Origin: Candidatus Paralachnospira avium
Lineage (GTDB): Bacteria; Bacillota; Clostridia; Lachnospirales; Lachnospiraceae
DNA length: 64,000 nt
Assembly (NCBI GenBank): GCA_904420245.1
Contig: CAJFUL010000014.1
Span: forward strand, 1-64,000
Direction: 5' to 3'
Below, piece by piece: positions 27,430 to 36,619 of this stretch. Numbering within the stretch: position 1 is the first letter of the stretch; the number at the start of each line of letters is the position of its first letter. The notes beneath the pieces were generated by a model. The model was not told the DNA's origin. It made no database searches and was given only the letters and a program-made list of their open reading frames with translations. Position numbers and translations under genes: made by a program.

Positions 27430-29391
27430 TCACTTCATCCCCCTTACTGCATTTTTTCCGGCTTTGATCTTGCTCACCAACGGGATCTTGGAGGAGCAGA
27501 TATATTCACAGCATCTGCACTCGATGCAGTCCATCACATTTTTATCCTTCATGCCCTGCCAGTTCTGCTCATCCGCATACTTGGCGAAGTACAGAGGAGA
27601 AAGCTCCATGGGACATACGTCCATGCAGCGGCCGCACTTGATGCAGGGCTGCTCCACCGTATGATCCGTATCCACGGCGATGATGCCGTTGGAGCCCTTC
27701 ATGATGGGCACATTCACATCGGAAAGGACAAATCCCATCATGGGACCGCCGGCCTTGATGGTGATATCCCCGCCTGTCACGCCGCCGCAGTAGTCGATCA
27801 GATCCTTCGTGTTGGTCCCGATCTTCACGATGAAATTGCCCGGGTTCTTCAATCTCTCGCCTGTCACCGTCACGACACGCTCCACCAGGGGCATCCCCTT
27901 CTGGATGGCGTCGGAAATGGCCTTTGTGGTGCTGATGTTGCTGACGACGCAGCCCACATCTGCGGGAAGGCCGCCGCTGGGCACCTTTCTGCCCGTGACG
28001 CGCTTGATGAGCATCTTCTCAGCGCCCTGAGGGTACTTGGTCTTGGCCGTCACCACATCCAGATCCTCATAGGCCGCCGTCTTCTCCTTCATAAGGGCGA
28101 TGGCGTCCGGCTTATTGTCCTCGATGACGATGAGTCCCCGCTCAGCGCCCACAGCCTTTACGATGGCCCTCAGTCCGAAAATTACGTCGTCGGCAAACTC
28201 CAGGAGCACTCTGTGGTCGGCCGTCAGGAGAGGCTCACATTCACATCCGTTTAAAAGGATCGTATCCACCGGCTTGGCAGGTTTCAGCTTCACGGCAGTG
28301 GGGAATCCGGCTCCGCCCATTCCGACGATCCCGGCTTCCTTTACGATCTCCACGATCTCATCCGGAGTCAGGCTCTCCAGATTCTTGTGAGGCTTCACCG
28401 ACTCATGGAGCGTATTCTTCCCGTCTGACCGGATCACCACCGACAGACATTCGCCTCTGGTGGCATGGCCGCGGTTCTCAATGGCCGTCACAGTCCCGCT
28501 GACGCTGGAATGGACGGGGCTGCTGATGAAGGCCGCCGCCTCTCCGATCTTCTGTCCCACCTTGACGGTATCTCCCACCTGTACGACGGGCTCCGCAGGA
28601 GCTCCCGCGTGCATGGAGAGCGGAATGACCACTTCCTCCGGATCGGGGAATCTCTTGAGCGCTATGGCTTCTGTATATTCCTTGCGCTCGGAGGGATGGA
28701 CGCCGCCGTAGTAGCCTTCCAGCCGGTTCTCCCGGATGGATCTCACATAGTCGTTTACAAATTTAACGTTTACTTTGGAATAATCCCGCAGCTGGACCGG
28801 CTGATCCAGGAACTCTTCCAGGCGTCCCTGCTTTTCCAGTCTCTGGTAGATCTTCTCCCAGGCGCAGTCTTTTCCGGCGTCCACTTCGCACTTGCCGTTC
28901 TTGGCGCCGCCGCACTGGCCGTTGACCAGGCTCTTGGAGCAGTCCACGATAGGACAGATCCCGCCTGTTATGTTCAGGAAACACTGGGCGCAGGCGTCGC
29001 ACTTGCGCTCCGTCAGGGCCATGCCGTGGTATCCCCTGTAATTCAGCGAATCACTGGCCGCGTACACAGGCCTGTCCGCCAGATCGGCAACCGTCTGGAT
29101 CCCCAGACCGCAGGAGATCACGAGGATGTGCTCCGTGCCTTCCGGGATCATGGCTTCCAGACTCTTCTCTGTCTGGACCTTATTGCACAGAAAATCGACC
29201 CTCGCACTGCCTGTGAGAGTCTTTCCGTTTTCCAGGGCGATCTTTTCCAGCTCGCCGCACTCCGGTTCTTCAAGGGTCTCGAACTCCTTGAAGCACTTGT
29301 TGCAGGCGATGATGAACAGATTGTCTTTACCGGCCAATAAGGACGCCAGCTCATCATTTCCCTTTAACTTGTACTTGGTATAGTTCTCCAA
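27430..29391 (-). CDS. RnfC2-type protein with N-terminal MetV-like zinc/cysteine domain; TTG start
   Basis: 653 aa; N-terminus CDACAQCFLNITGGICPIVDCSKSLVNGQCGGAKNGKCE; C-terminus RnfC-like GMGGAGFPTAVKL, NGCECEPLLTADHR, 4Fe-4S CIKCGRCMDVCP and CIECRCCEYIC. Confidence 0.92.
   Translation of the reverse strand: MENYTKYKLKGNDELASLLAGKDNLFIIACNKCFKEFETLEEPECGELEKIALENGKTLTGSARVDFLCNKVQTEKSLEAMIPEGTEHILVISCGLGIQTVADLADRPVYAASDSLNYRGYHGMALTERKCDACAQCFLNITGGICPIVDCSKSLVNGQCGGAKNGKCEVDAGKDCAWEKIYQRLEKQGRLEEFLDQPVQLRDYSKVNVKFVNDYVRSIRENRLEGYYGGVHPSERKEYTEAIALKRFPDPEEVVIPLSMHAGAPAEPVVQVGDTVKVGQKIGEAAAFISSPVHSSVSGTVTAIENRGHATRGECLSVVIRSDGKNTLHESVKPHKNLESLTPDEIVEIVKEAGIVGMGGAGFPTAVKLKPAKPVDTILLNGCECEPLLTADHRVLLEFADDVIFGLRAIVKAVGAERGLIVIEDNKPDAIALMKEKTAAYEDLDVVTAKTKYPQGAEKMLIKRVTGRKVPSGGLPADVGCVVSNISTTKAISDAIQKGMPLVERVVTVTGERLKNPGNFIVKIGTNTKDLIDYCGGVTGGDITIKAGGPMMGFVLSDVNVPIMKGSNGIIAVDTDHTVEQPCIKCGRCMDVCPMELSPLYFAKYADEQNWQGMKDKNVMDCIECRCCEYICSSKIPLVSKIKAGKNAVRGMK
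28886..28938. repeat. 53-bp perfect direct repeat, copy 2 (rnfC2-like gene)
   Basis: Identical to 26935-26987. Confidence 0.95.
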
Positions 29392-29532
29392 TTGCTCACC
29401 TTCCTTACAAATTGATCCGCAAGCTTTATCCTTATGGTTACTTTATATAAGACAGCTTTGCAATCGATACGAACTAAGCATATCACATATTATCTAAGTT
29501 ATCTAGTCCAAACACGATTTTTTTTTAACAAG

Positions 29533-29600
29533 AAAAGATCCTCCGCGGCAGGATCCTGCTCCGCCGCAGTGCTCTCCCAGGGAGCGTTTTTGCTCTATGG
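29533..29600. repeat. intergenic repeat family copy
   Basis: AAAAGATCCTCCGCGGCAGGATCCTGCTCCGCCGCAGTGCTCTCCCAGGGAGCGTTTTTGCTCTATGG; aligns to 61531-61610. Confidence 0.65.
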
Positions 29601-29621
29601 AAACGAGGTCTCCAACAGGCC

Positions 29622-29647
29622 AAAAAAAGCGGCCTTTTCCGGCCGCT
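29622..29647 (-). terminator. terminator of Hpt/REC-HD-GYP operon
   Basis: Minus strand AGCGGCC-GGAAAA-GGCCGCT-TTTTTT. Confidence 0.88.
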
Positions 29648-29659
29648 CTTCTGCTGTCC

Positions 29660-30028
29660 TCAGGCGTTTCCTCCCTCTTCCTCCCGATAGCGGGAAAGGG
29701 CTCTCACCGTCCGCTCATAGTCCTCCTGTACCCGACCAAAGAGATCAGGCGCCTCCGGGGAGAAGCCGTTCCTGAGGGCTTCCGTCAGGGCGCTGCTGGA
29801 ATCCGAAAGCGCGCGAAACCCCAGATTCTGGCAGACGCCCTTGATGGTGTGGGACGCCCGGAAGGCGCTGTCCCAGTCCTCCGTCTCCATGGCCCGCTCC
29901 AGATTCCCGTAATTTTCATCCTCCAGGAACTTAAAGGCAAATTTTTTCACCAGCCGTTCACTGGGCAGTCTGGAGAGCACCTCGTCATAGTCTCCTCCCA
30001 GCTGCTCATATGCTTCCCGCAGCGTCAT
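29660..30028 (-). CDS. histidine phosphotransfer (Hpt) domain protein
   Basis: 122 aa; AFRASHTIKGVCQNLGFRALS Hpt motif. Confidence 0.87.
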   Translation of the reverse strand: MTLREAYEQLGGDYDEVLSRLPSERLVKKFAFKFLEDENYGNLERAMETEDWDSAFRASHTIKGVCQNLGFRALSDSSSALTEALRNGFSPEAPDLFGRVQEDYERTVRALSRYREEEGGNA

Positions 30029-31578
30029 ACGCTTCCTCCTCTCCCGATCCGCAATAACTCAGACTGTTCCTCTTCCGAGAGCTTCCGGATCATCTCCAGG
30101 ACGAAAGGTCCGTCCTCCGTCTCGATATACATGGCATCCACCTGGTAAAGTCCGCCGCCTGACCGCTCCCACTTGCTGGCTCTGGACCGGCCCGCGTACG
30201 CTCTGGCCGAGATGCAGTTTTCACAGCGGCCCTTCCTGTCCCAGATCCTATAGCAGTCATAGGGCTCCGCCGTCAGCTCTCCCTCCCTGCCGATCCTGTA
30301 CTGCGCCGAGGAAGAGACATCCACCAGCCGGACCCGGTCATACACCAGCTCCAGACCTTCCGCCAGTCTCCGAAGATCCTCTCCGCCCAGGCGGCCGTCC
30401 CCGGCTTCCTCCCGGCTTCGCTGCCTGGGAACGGGAGACGCCTGCCTGTTCTGCCGCTCCCGGAACATGGCCTCCGCCTTGCGGATGCTGACTCCTCCCT
30501 CTCCGGAGTAGTCCGCAGGTCCCTTTTCCAGATCCTCTTTTATGGTACCGGACAGCTCCCGGAGACACTCCATCAGGAAAGGGCTGAAAACGCCGCATTC
30601 TCCTCCCAGGATCATCTCCAGAGCCTTCTCATGGGAAAAGGCCTTTTTATAGACGCGTTCGCTGGTAAGGGCGTCGTAGACGTCCGCCAGTCCCACCACC
30701 TGGGCGGAAATGGGGATCTGCTCGCCGGAGAGACCGTCCGGGTATCCCTTTCCGTCATACCGCTCATGATGCCAGCGGCAGATCTCGTAGGAATACCGGA
30801 CCAAAGGCTCGTCCTGCGCCACGGGAAGATCCGCCAGCATGGAAGCGCCTGTCAGGGCGTGGGTCTTCATGATCTCGAACTCTTCCTGCGTCAGTCGTCC
30901 CGGTTTATTGAGGATCTCGTCGGGAATGGCGATCTTCCCGATGTCGTGGAGGGCGGAAGCCATGCTGATCAGCTGGATGTCTCCGTCGCTCAGATCGTAC
31001 CGGTCCGTCTTCAGCCGGATATATTCCAGCAGCAGGCGGGTAATCATATGGACATGGATGACATGGAGGCCGCTCTCCCCATTGCGGAATTCCACGATAT
31101 GAGACAGGATGTTGACCATCAGCGTATTGCTCTTCTGCTTCTCATAGACCTGCTCCGCCACCATCTCCAGCAGCTGTTTCTGCTTGGCATAGAGCATCAG
31201 AGTGTTGGTGACCCTTTTGCGGACCACCTCCATATCGAAGGGACGGCTGATATAATCGGAGATCCCCAGATTATACGCCCGGCGGATGGCCTCCGCTCCT
31301 CCCTCCGCCGAGATCATGATCACCGGGATCTCCTCGATGAGATGCTTTTTATTCATCTCGGTCAGGACTCCGAACCCGTCCATCTTCGGCATCACGATGT
31401 CCAGGAGCACCAGGGAGATCGTCGTTCCATGCCGCGTGAGGCAGTCCAGGGCTTCCTCGCCGTCCTCCGCCTCCAGGATCTCATATCCCTCTCCCAGCAT
31501 CTCCGCCAGGATGGCCCGGTTCATCTCCGAATCATCTGCGATCAATATTTTTATTTTCTGTTCTTTTTCTGTCATCAT
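30025..31578 (-). CDS. response regulator with REC and HD-GYP domains and C-terminal cysteine-containing sensor-like domain
   Basis: 517 aa; REC KILIADDSEMNRAIL...LVLLDIVMPKMDG; HD ALHDIGKIAIPDE; HHERYDGKGYPDGL; C-terminal CYRIWDRKGRCENCISARA. Confidence 0.9.
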   Translation of the reverse strand: MMTEKEQKIKILIADDSEMNRAILAEMLGEGYEILEAEDGEEALDCLTRHGTTISLVLLDIVMPKMDGFGVLTEMNKKHLIEEIPVIMISAEGGAEAIRRAYNLGISDYISRPFDMEVVRKRVTNTLMLYAKQKQLLEMVAEQVYEKQKSNTLMVNILSHIVEFRNGESGLHVIHVHMITRLLLEYIRLKTDRYDLSDGDIQLISMASALHDIGKIAIPDEILNKPGRLTQEEFEIMKTHALTGASMLADLPVAQDEPLVRYSYEICRWHHERYDGKGYPDGLSGEQIPISAQVVGLADVYDALTSERVYKKAFSHEKALEMILGGECGVFSPFLMECLRELSGTIKEDLEKGPADYSGEGGVSIRKAEAMFRERQNRQASPVPRQRSREEAGDGRLGGEDLRRLAEGLELVYDRVRLVDVSSSAQYRIGREGELTAEPYDCYRIWDRKGRCENCISARAYAGRSRASKWERSGGGLYQVDAMYIETEDGPFVLEMIRKLSEEEQSELLRIGRGGSV

Positions 31579-31706
31579 CAGTTTCCTATCCCAAAAATAT
31601 CAAAAATTCTTTCTTTTATCATTATAGCCGCAAAAAAGGTGTCTGGCAATAGTTTCCGTTTTATGCTATAATGATGTTCATTATGGCATCAAGAAAGGAG
31701 TTTTTC

Positions 31707-32516
31707 ATGCTGGAACTTTCTCTGATCTTCAAAGGATTTTTTATCGGGGCTTCCATGCTGGTGCCCGGCGTCAGCGGCGGCACCATGGCCATGATCCTGG
31801 GGATCTATGACCGTCTGGTCTCTTCCATCAGTTCATTCCGGAAGCATAAAAAGGAGAGCTTTTTCTTCCTGCTGCAATTTGTGCTCGGGGCAGGCGCCGC
31901 TTTTCTCCTGCTGTCAGGCTTCATGGCCGCGCTCAATACCCGTTTTCCGGAGCAGACTGCCTTTTTCGTCCTGGGTGCGATCCTGGGAGGCATCCCGGTC
32001 ATCTGGAAGGCGGCGCATATCAAAAGGCCCTCTGTCTCCAACTTCTTATGGCTGGCCGCCGGCATCCTGCTGGTGGTGGCCTTGAGCTTTCTTCCCAAAA
32101 ACCTCTTTGACGGGAGTGAGAGCAGCCTGACCGGTATCCTGATCCAGTTCCTGGCCGGCATCCTGGGCGCCCTGGCTCTGGTGCTTCCCGGGATCTCTTT
32201 CTCCTCCATGCTCTACATGATGGGGGTCTACAACTTTATCTTCGGTTCTCTGGGAGACCGGAATTTCGTGGTGCTGATCCCCTTTGCGGCGGGCGGCATC
32301 TTAGGAGTCCTGCTCCTGACCAAATTCCTGGAAAAGGCCATGAACGACTATCCTCAGCCCACCTATATGGTGATCCTGGGCTTCGTGCTGGCCTCCATGT
32401 GGGACATCTGGGAAGCCATGCCTTCGATCCCCTCCGGCCTGACCCTGCTGCCCTGCCTGGGCCTGTTCGCGGCCGGATTCCTCATCATCCGCTTCCTGGC
32501 ATCCCGGGAAGCATAA
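31707..32516 (+). CDS. DUF368 protein, predicted undecaprenyl-phosphate translocase (PopT-like)
   Basis: 269 aa; GFFIGASMLVPGVSGGTMAMILGIYDRLV...LALVLPGISFSSMLYMMGVY; start trimmed to RBS-preceded ATG at 31707. Confidence 0.88.
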   Translation: MLELSLIFKGFFIGASMLVPGVSGGTMAMILGIYDRLVSSISSFRKHKKESFFFLLQFVLGAGAAFLLLSGFMAALNTRFPEQTAFFVLGAILGGIPVIWKAAHIKRPSVSNFLWLAAGILLVVALSFLPKNLFDGSESSLTGILIQFLAGILGALALVLPGISFSSMLYMMGVYNFIFGSLGDRNFVVLIPFAAGGILGVLLLTKFLEKAMNDYPQPTYMVILGFVLASMWDIWEAMPSIPSGLTLLPCLGLFAAGFLIIRFLASREA

Positions 32517-32575
32517 GCTTCTCTTTTCTAGTATTAAAAAGAAGCCCGCGCAGACGGCAGGTTTCCTATGGAATC

Positions 32576-32616
32576 AAAAATACAGGTCCTCTGAGAACCG
32601 GAGGGCCTGTATTTTT
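32576..32616. terminator. bidirectional terminator between DUF368 and mgtE
   Basis: AAAAATACAGGTCCTC...GAGGGCCTGTATTTTT. Confidence 0.9.
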
Positions 32617-32640
32617 GCGTTTCTCCGTTACCGGAGAAAC

Positions 32641-34017
32641 TCAGATCAGCTTCGGCAGGAAAAGAGTGGCCAGTCCCAGGAAAAAGAAAAATCCCAGGAC
32701 ATCCGTCACAGTGGTGACGAACACGGCGGAAGCCAGGGCCGGATCGATCTTCATCTTCTTCAAGGCCACAGGCACCAGATACCCGGTCACCGTGGCGGCC
32801 ATCATATTCAGGATCATGGCCAGCCCCGTCACCAGGCCCAGATACACATTCCCGTGGAGGACGTACTCCACAATGGCCACGATCCCGCCGATGGCCGCTC
32901 CCGTAAGGAGCCCCACCAGGAATTCTTTTATGAAGATCCGAAGCCCGTTTTCCCGGTTGACCTCCCCAAGGGCGATGCCGCGGACGATGATGGTCATGGA
33001 CTGAGTCCCGGCATTTCCGCCCATGCCTGTGACGATGGACATGATGGCCGACAGAGCCACCACCTGGCTGATGGTGGACTCAAAAAGGCCCACCACCCAG
33101 GAGGCCAGAAACGCCGTCAGCAGGTTGACCACCAGCCAGGGCAGACGGCTCCGCAGAGAGTCCGCCAGAGGCCCGTCCACCTCCTCTTCGCCGGAGAGGC
33201 CGCCCATGTAGTGGATATCCTCCGTAGCCTCCTCCGTGGCCACCTCCAGGATGTCGTCAACAGTGATGACGCCCACCAGCTGGTCGTCGTCGTTGACCAC
33301 TGGAAGCTCCACCAGGCCGTATTTTTCAAATTCCCTGGAGACTTTCTCCTGGTCATCCTCCACATGGGCCTTGCGTACATGGGAATTCATGATGTCCAGG
33401 ATCGGCGTGTCAAAGGGAGACGTCACGATGTCCGTCAGGGACAGAGATCCCTTCAGATGGTTCTGCCTGTCCACCACATAGAGGGCGTAGGAATTCTCCA
33501 CCTCTTCCGCGATCTCCTGAAGATACAGGAGCGTCTTGTAGACCGTCTTGTTGTCATAAATATTGATGAACTCCGTGGCCATGATGCCGCCGGCCGTATC
33601 CGGCGGATAGGAAAGCAATTGGCTCACCTCGCTGCGGTCCTCATCGGACAGCTTTCCGATCAGCTTGGTCAGCTCCGATTTATCCTCCATGGAGCCCACC
33701 ATATCGGCCAGCTCATCGGAGGACATCTTTTCCAGGATGGCCTTCTGCCGCTCCTCCGGGAACAGCTTCAAGAGCTCGTACTTCTCATCCTCATCCTCTT
33801 CGTCGATGATGTCCGCGATGATGGGATCCGGCAGCCGTTCCAAAAGCTGCTTAGGATCGGTCTCCTCTTCACTGTGGACCAGCTCCAGGATGTCTGCCGG
33901 ATGGATGTCCTCCAGCTGCTCTTCCAGCGTCTCGCTTCCGGCATGGAGCAGAAGGTCCAGAAGTTTTTGTTTCCCCGCTTCTTCTTCCTTGATGATCTCT
34001 TCCTCAGTTCTGCTCAT
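32641..34017 (-). CDS. mgtE: magnesium transporter MgtE
   Basis: 458 aa; N domain, two CBS domains, GMGGNAGTQSMTIIVRGIALGE. Confidence 0.96.
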   Translation of the reverse strand: MSRTEEEIIKEEEAGKQKLLDLLLHAGSETLEEQLEDIHPADILELVHSEEETDPKQLLERLPDPIIADIIDEEDEDEKYELLKLFPEERQKAILEKMSSDELADMVGSMEDKSELTKLIGKLSDEDRSEVSQLLSYPPDTAGGIMATEFINIYDNKTVYKTLLYLQEIAEEVENSYALYVVDRQNHLKGSLSLTDIVTSPFDTPILDIMNSHVRKAHVEDDQEKVSREFEKYGLVELPVVNDDDQLVGVITVDDILEVATEEATEDIHYMGGLSGEEEVDGPLADSLRSRLPWLVVNLLTAFLASWVVGLFESTISQVVALSAIMSIVTGMGGNAGTQSMTIIVRGIALGEVNRENGLRIFIKEFLVGLLTGAAIGGIVAIVEYVLHGNVYLGLVTGLAMILNMMAATVTGYLVPVALKKMKIDPALASAVFVTTVTDVLGFFFFLGLATLFLPKLI

Positions 34018-34181
34018 ACGCTACTCTTCTCCGTCATAAGACTATCAAACAGGCCGAAACGGCCCAATCCAACACCCTTACTATACCATCAAAGCAGCCG
34101 GAAACACAAGAGAAGATTCTGTCAGATCCATGAAAAATTTTATCCTGCCGCAGGATCCGGAGAAAAAGGATCCCCTTGCCT

Positions 34182-35186
34182 CTACGCTCTTTTCTTGACG
34201 CGGGTCCCGCCGAATACCTCCGACATCTCCATATGGTCCAGAGCCTCGTCAAGGGCCTTTATCTCGGATGGCTCAAGACGCACCGAAGCCGCCCCGGCAT
34301 TCTCTTCCATCCGCTGAGGCTTCCGGCTGCCCGGGATCGGAACGATCCACGGTTTCCTGCACAGCATCCAGGCCAGAGAGATCTGGGCGCAGGTGGCCCC
34401 CTTCTTCTCCGCCATGTCGGACAGCAGCCTCAAAAGCTCCTGGTTCTTATCGATCCCGTCATCGGTGAACTGGGGCATGGAAGCCCGGTAATCCGTCTTT
34501 TCATCGAACTTCTCCCCTTTTCCGTATTTCCCTGTCAAGAATCCGTTGGCCATGGGAGAAAAGGCCACAAATCCCACTCCCAGCTCTTCCAGCACAGGAA
34601 ACAGCTTTTCATAGTGCCTTGCCATCATGGAATACCGGTTTTCCACTGCCGTGACCGGACAGACGGCGTGGGCCCGCCGCAGATACTCCTCGTCCGTCTC
34701 CGAGATGCCCCAGTGGGTGATCTTCCCTTCCCGGATCAGATCCGCCATGACGCCCGCCACCTCTTCCGGGGACACTTCCGGATCGATGCGATGCTGGAAA
34801 TACAGGTCGATGTGATCCGTTCCCAGCCGTTTTAAGGAACCTTCCACGGACCGGCGTATGGTCTCCGGCCTGGCATCCGGGATCAGCGGGTAGGGAGACC
34901 GTCCGCTCTCCATATCAAACCGGAGGCCGAACTTGCTGGCCACCGCCACATGATTCCGGAAGGGAGCCAGAGCCTTTCCCACCAGCCTCTCATTGGCATG
35001 GGGATCCTCCTGGGTCCCATATACCTCCGCCGTATCAAACAGCGTATACCCCATCTGTGCGGCTTCCCGCAAAAGCCGCACGGCTTCTCTCTCTTCCACC
35101 GGCGCTCCATAGGCGTGGGAAAACCCCATACACCCAAGTCCCACCGCCGAAACACAAAAATCTTTTCCCAATGTCCTTGTTTCCAT
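34182..35186 (-). CDS. aldo/keto reductase
   Basis: 334 aa; GLGCMGFSHAYG, LFDTAEVYG, WGISE. Confidence 0.94.
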   Translation of the reverse strand: METRTLGKDFCVSAVGLGCMGFSHAYGAPVEEREAVRLLREAAQMGYTLFDTAEVYGTQEDPHANERLVGKALAPFRNHVAVASKFGLRFDMESGRSPYPLIPDARPETIRRSVEGSLKRLGTDHIDLYFQHRIDPEVSPEEVAGVMADLIREGKITHWGISETDEEYLRRAHAVCPVTAVENRYSMMARHYEKLFPVLEELGVGFVAFSPMANGFLTGKYGKGEKFDEKTDYRASMPQFTDDGIDKNQELLRLLSDMAEKKGATCAQISLAWMLCRKPWIVPIPGSRKPQRMEENAGAASVRLEPSEIKALDEALDHMEMSEVFGGTRVKKRA

Positions 35187-35225
35187 ATCTTCATCTCCTG
35201 ATCTGTATTTCCTACAGCATAATAC

Positions 35226-35255
35226 AAAACGAGACTCCCGCAGAAGTCTCGTTTT
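35226..35255. terminator. terminator of LysR gene
   Basis: AAAACGAGACT-N8-AGTCTCGTTTT. Confidence 0.85.
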
Positions 35256-35278
35256 GTTATACCGTATTTACGAAAAGG

Positions 35279-36172
35279 TTAAAGCTTTTTCGCCCGGACC
35301 ACCGCTTCCAGGAACTGGCTCACCAGCGGCGAAGGCTCCGGAGCGTGGAGCAGTCCGAAGGGGATCGTATAATTCCAGTCCACATGCATGATCTTCAGCA
35401 GAGGATGCACATAGCGCCAGTTCTCTATGGCCATCAGGACACAGTTGTTGTTTTCGCATTGATTGAAGGCCGCCATATCATAAAAATCAAAATCCACGAT
35501 GCGGATCTGCGGATGGTTCTTCCACAGATCGTCCCGCAGAAGGTCCACATAATGGCTCCAGTCCCGGCGCATCAGCATGAGCTTCTCCCCGTAGAGATCC
35601 TGGATGCTCAAATGCTCCTTCTGTGCCAGCCTGTGATGGACCGATACGGCGCAGCATATGGGTTCCCTGGAGATCTCCAGCCCCGCGCATCTGCGGAGCC
35701 CCAGCATGGTCTCATCAAAGATCCCCGCCACCACGTCTATATTCTGCCCCAGATTGCCCAGGATCTCCCTGGCGTTTTCCGGAGTATTCTCAAAGGGCAC
35801 CAGCTGAAATTTGATATTGGGACAGAGCTCCTGGAGCCTGGGCCATAAGTCCACCAGCACCTGGGCCGGCGTCATGGGAGAGGTGCCGATGCGGATCAGG
35901 CGGCCGCTCTCCTGCATGGAATTCCTGGCTCTGGTAACGGAATCCTTACAGTACTGGATGATATATTTCGCATCCTGATAGAGAGACTGGCCCGCCCTGG
36001 TCAGGACCAGTCCCCTGTGGGTCCGGACAAACAGCTGCAGATCCAGACTCTCCTCCAGCAGGTTGATCTGTTTGATGACTGCCGGAGGAGAAATATACAG
36101 CCGCTCCGCAGCCTTATTGAAGCTGCCTGCCTCCGCCGCGCAGAGAAAGGTCTCCAGCTGCGGATTATACAT
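35279..36172 (-). CDS. LysR family transcriptional regulator
   Basis: 297 aa; FLCAAEAGSFNKAAERLYISPPAVIKQINLLEESLDLQLF. Confidence 0.94.
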   Translation of the reverse strand: MYNPQLETFLCAAEAGSFNKAAERLYISPPAVIKQINLLEESLDLQLFVRTHRGLVLTRAGQSLYQDAKYIIQYCKDSVTRARNSMQESGRLIRIGTSPMTPAQVLVDLWPRLQELCPNIKFQLVPFENTPENAREILGNLGQNIDVVAGIFDETMLGLRRCAGLEISREPICCAVSVHHRLAQKEHLSIQDLYGEKLMLMRRDWSHYVDLLRDDLWKNHPQIRIVDFDFYDMAAFNQCENNNCVLMAIENWRYVHPLLKIMHVDWNYTIPFGLLHAPEPSPLVSQFLEAVVRAKKL

Positions 36173-36187
36173 GAAAGATCACCATCC

Positions 36188-36619
36188 TCATTCATCGTCC
36201 ATGGAATCCAGGAGCCTTCCCACAGCCAGGGTATTGTCCGTGATGGGCACCCAGTGATGGGCCAGCTTCACCAGGCAGCGCTCATCCGGAGTCTGCCCTT
36301 CCTTTTCCAGGAATTCAATGGACAGCTTAAACAGCTCCCTCTCGCTGAGGGCCACATTTCCCAGGACGACCCTGCCCTTTTCCAGCATATAGGAGGTGTC
36401 GGTATCCTTCCTGGCGATCATCTCGTCTACCGTATCTTTGAGAAACTGGTAGTGCTCCTGATCCCAGGCCGACATAAAAAGACACTTGCACAGACCCTTC
36501 GTGCAAAAGGGCTGCTTCTTCAGGACCTTCCAGGTTTCCTTGAACCTCTCCAGCTGTGCCGACGATAAAAACAGATTCGCATCCATCAAGGAACGCAAGC
36601 ACTTATCCTTCCATGCCAT
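36188..36619 (-). CDS. hypothetical protein
   Basis: about 143 aa from MAWKDKCLRSLMDANLF; no family recognised. Confidence 0.65.
   Translation of the reverse strand: MAWKDKCLRSLMDANLFLSSAQLERFKETWKVLKKQPFCTKGLCKCLFMSAWDQEHYQFLKDTVDEMIARKDTDTSYMLEKGRVVLGNVALSERELFKLSIEFLEKEGQTPDERCLVKLAHHWVPITDNTLAVGRLLDSMDDE

Noticed and set aside
34018-34181. M-box (Mg2+) riboswitch upstream of mgtE
   Set aside because: The short leader does not contain the M-box conserved sequences as I recall them.
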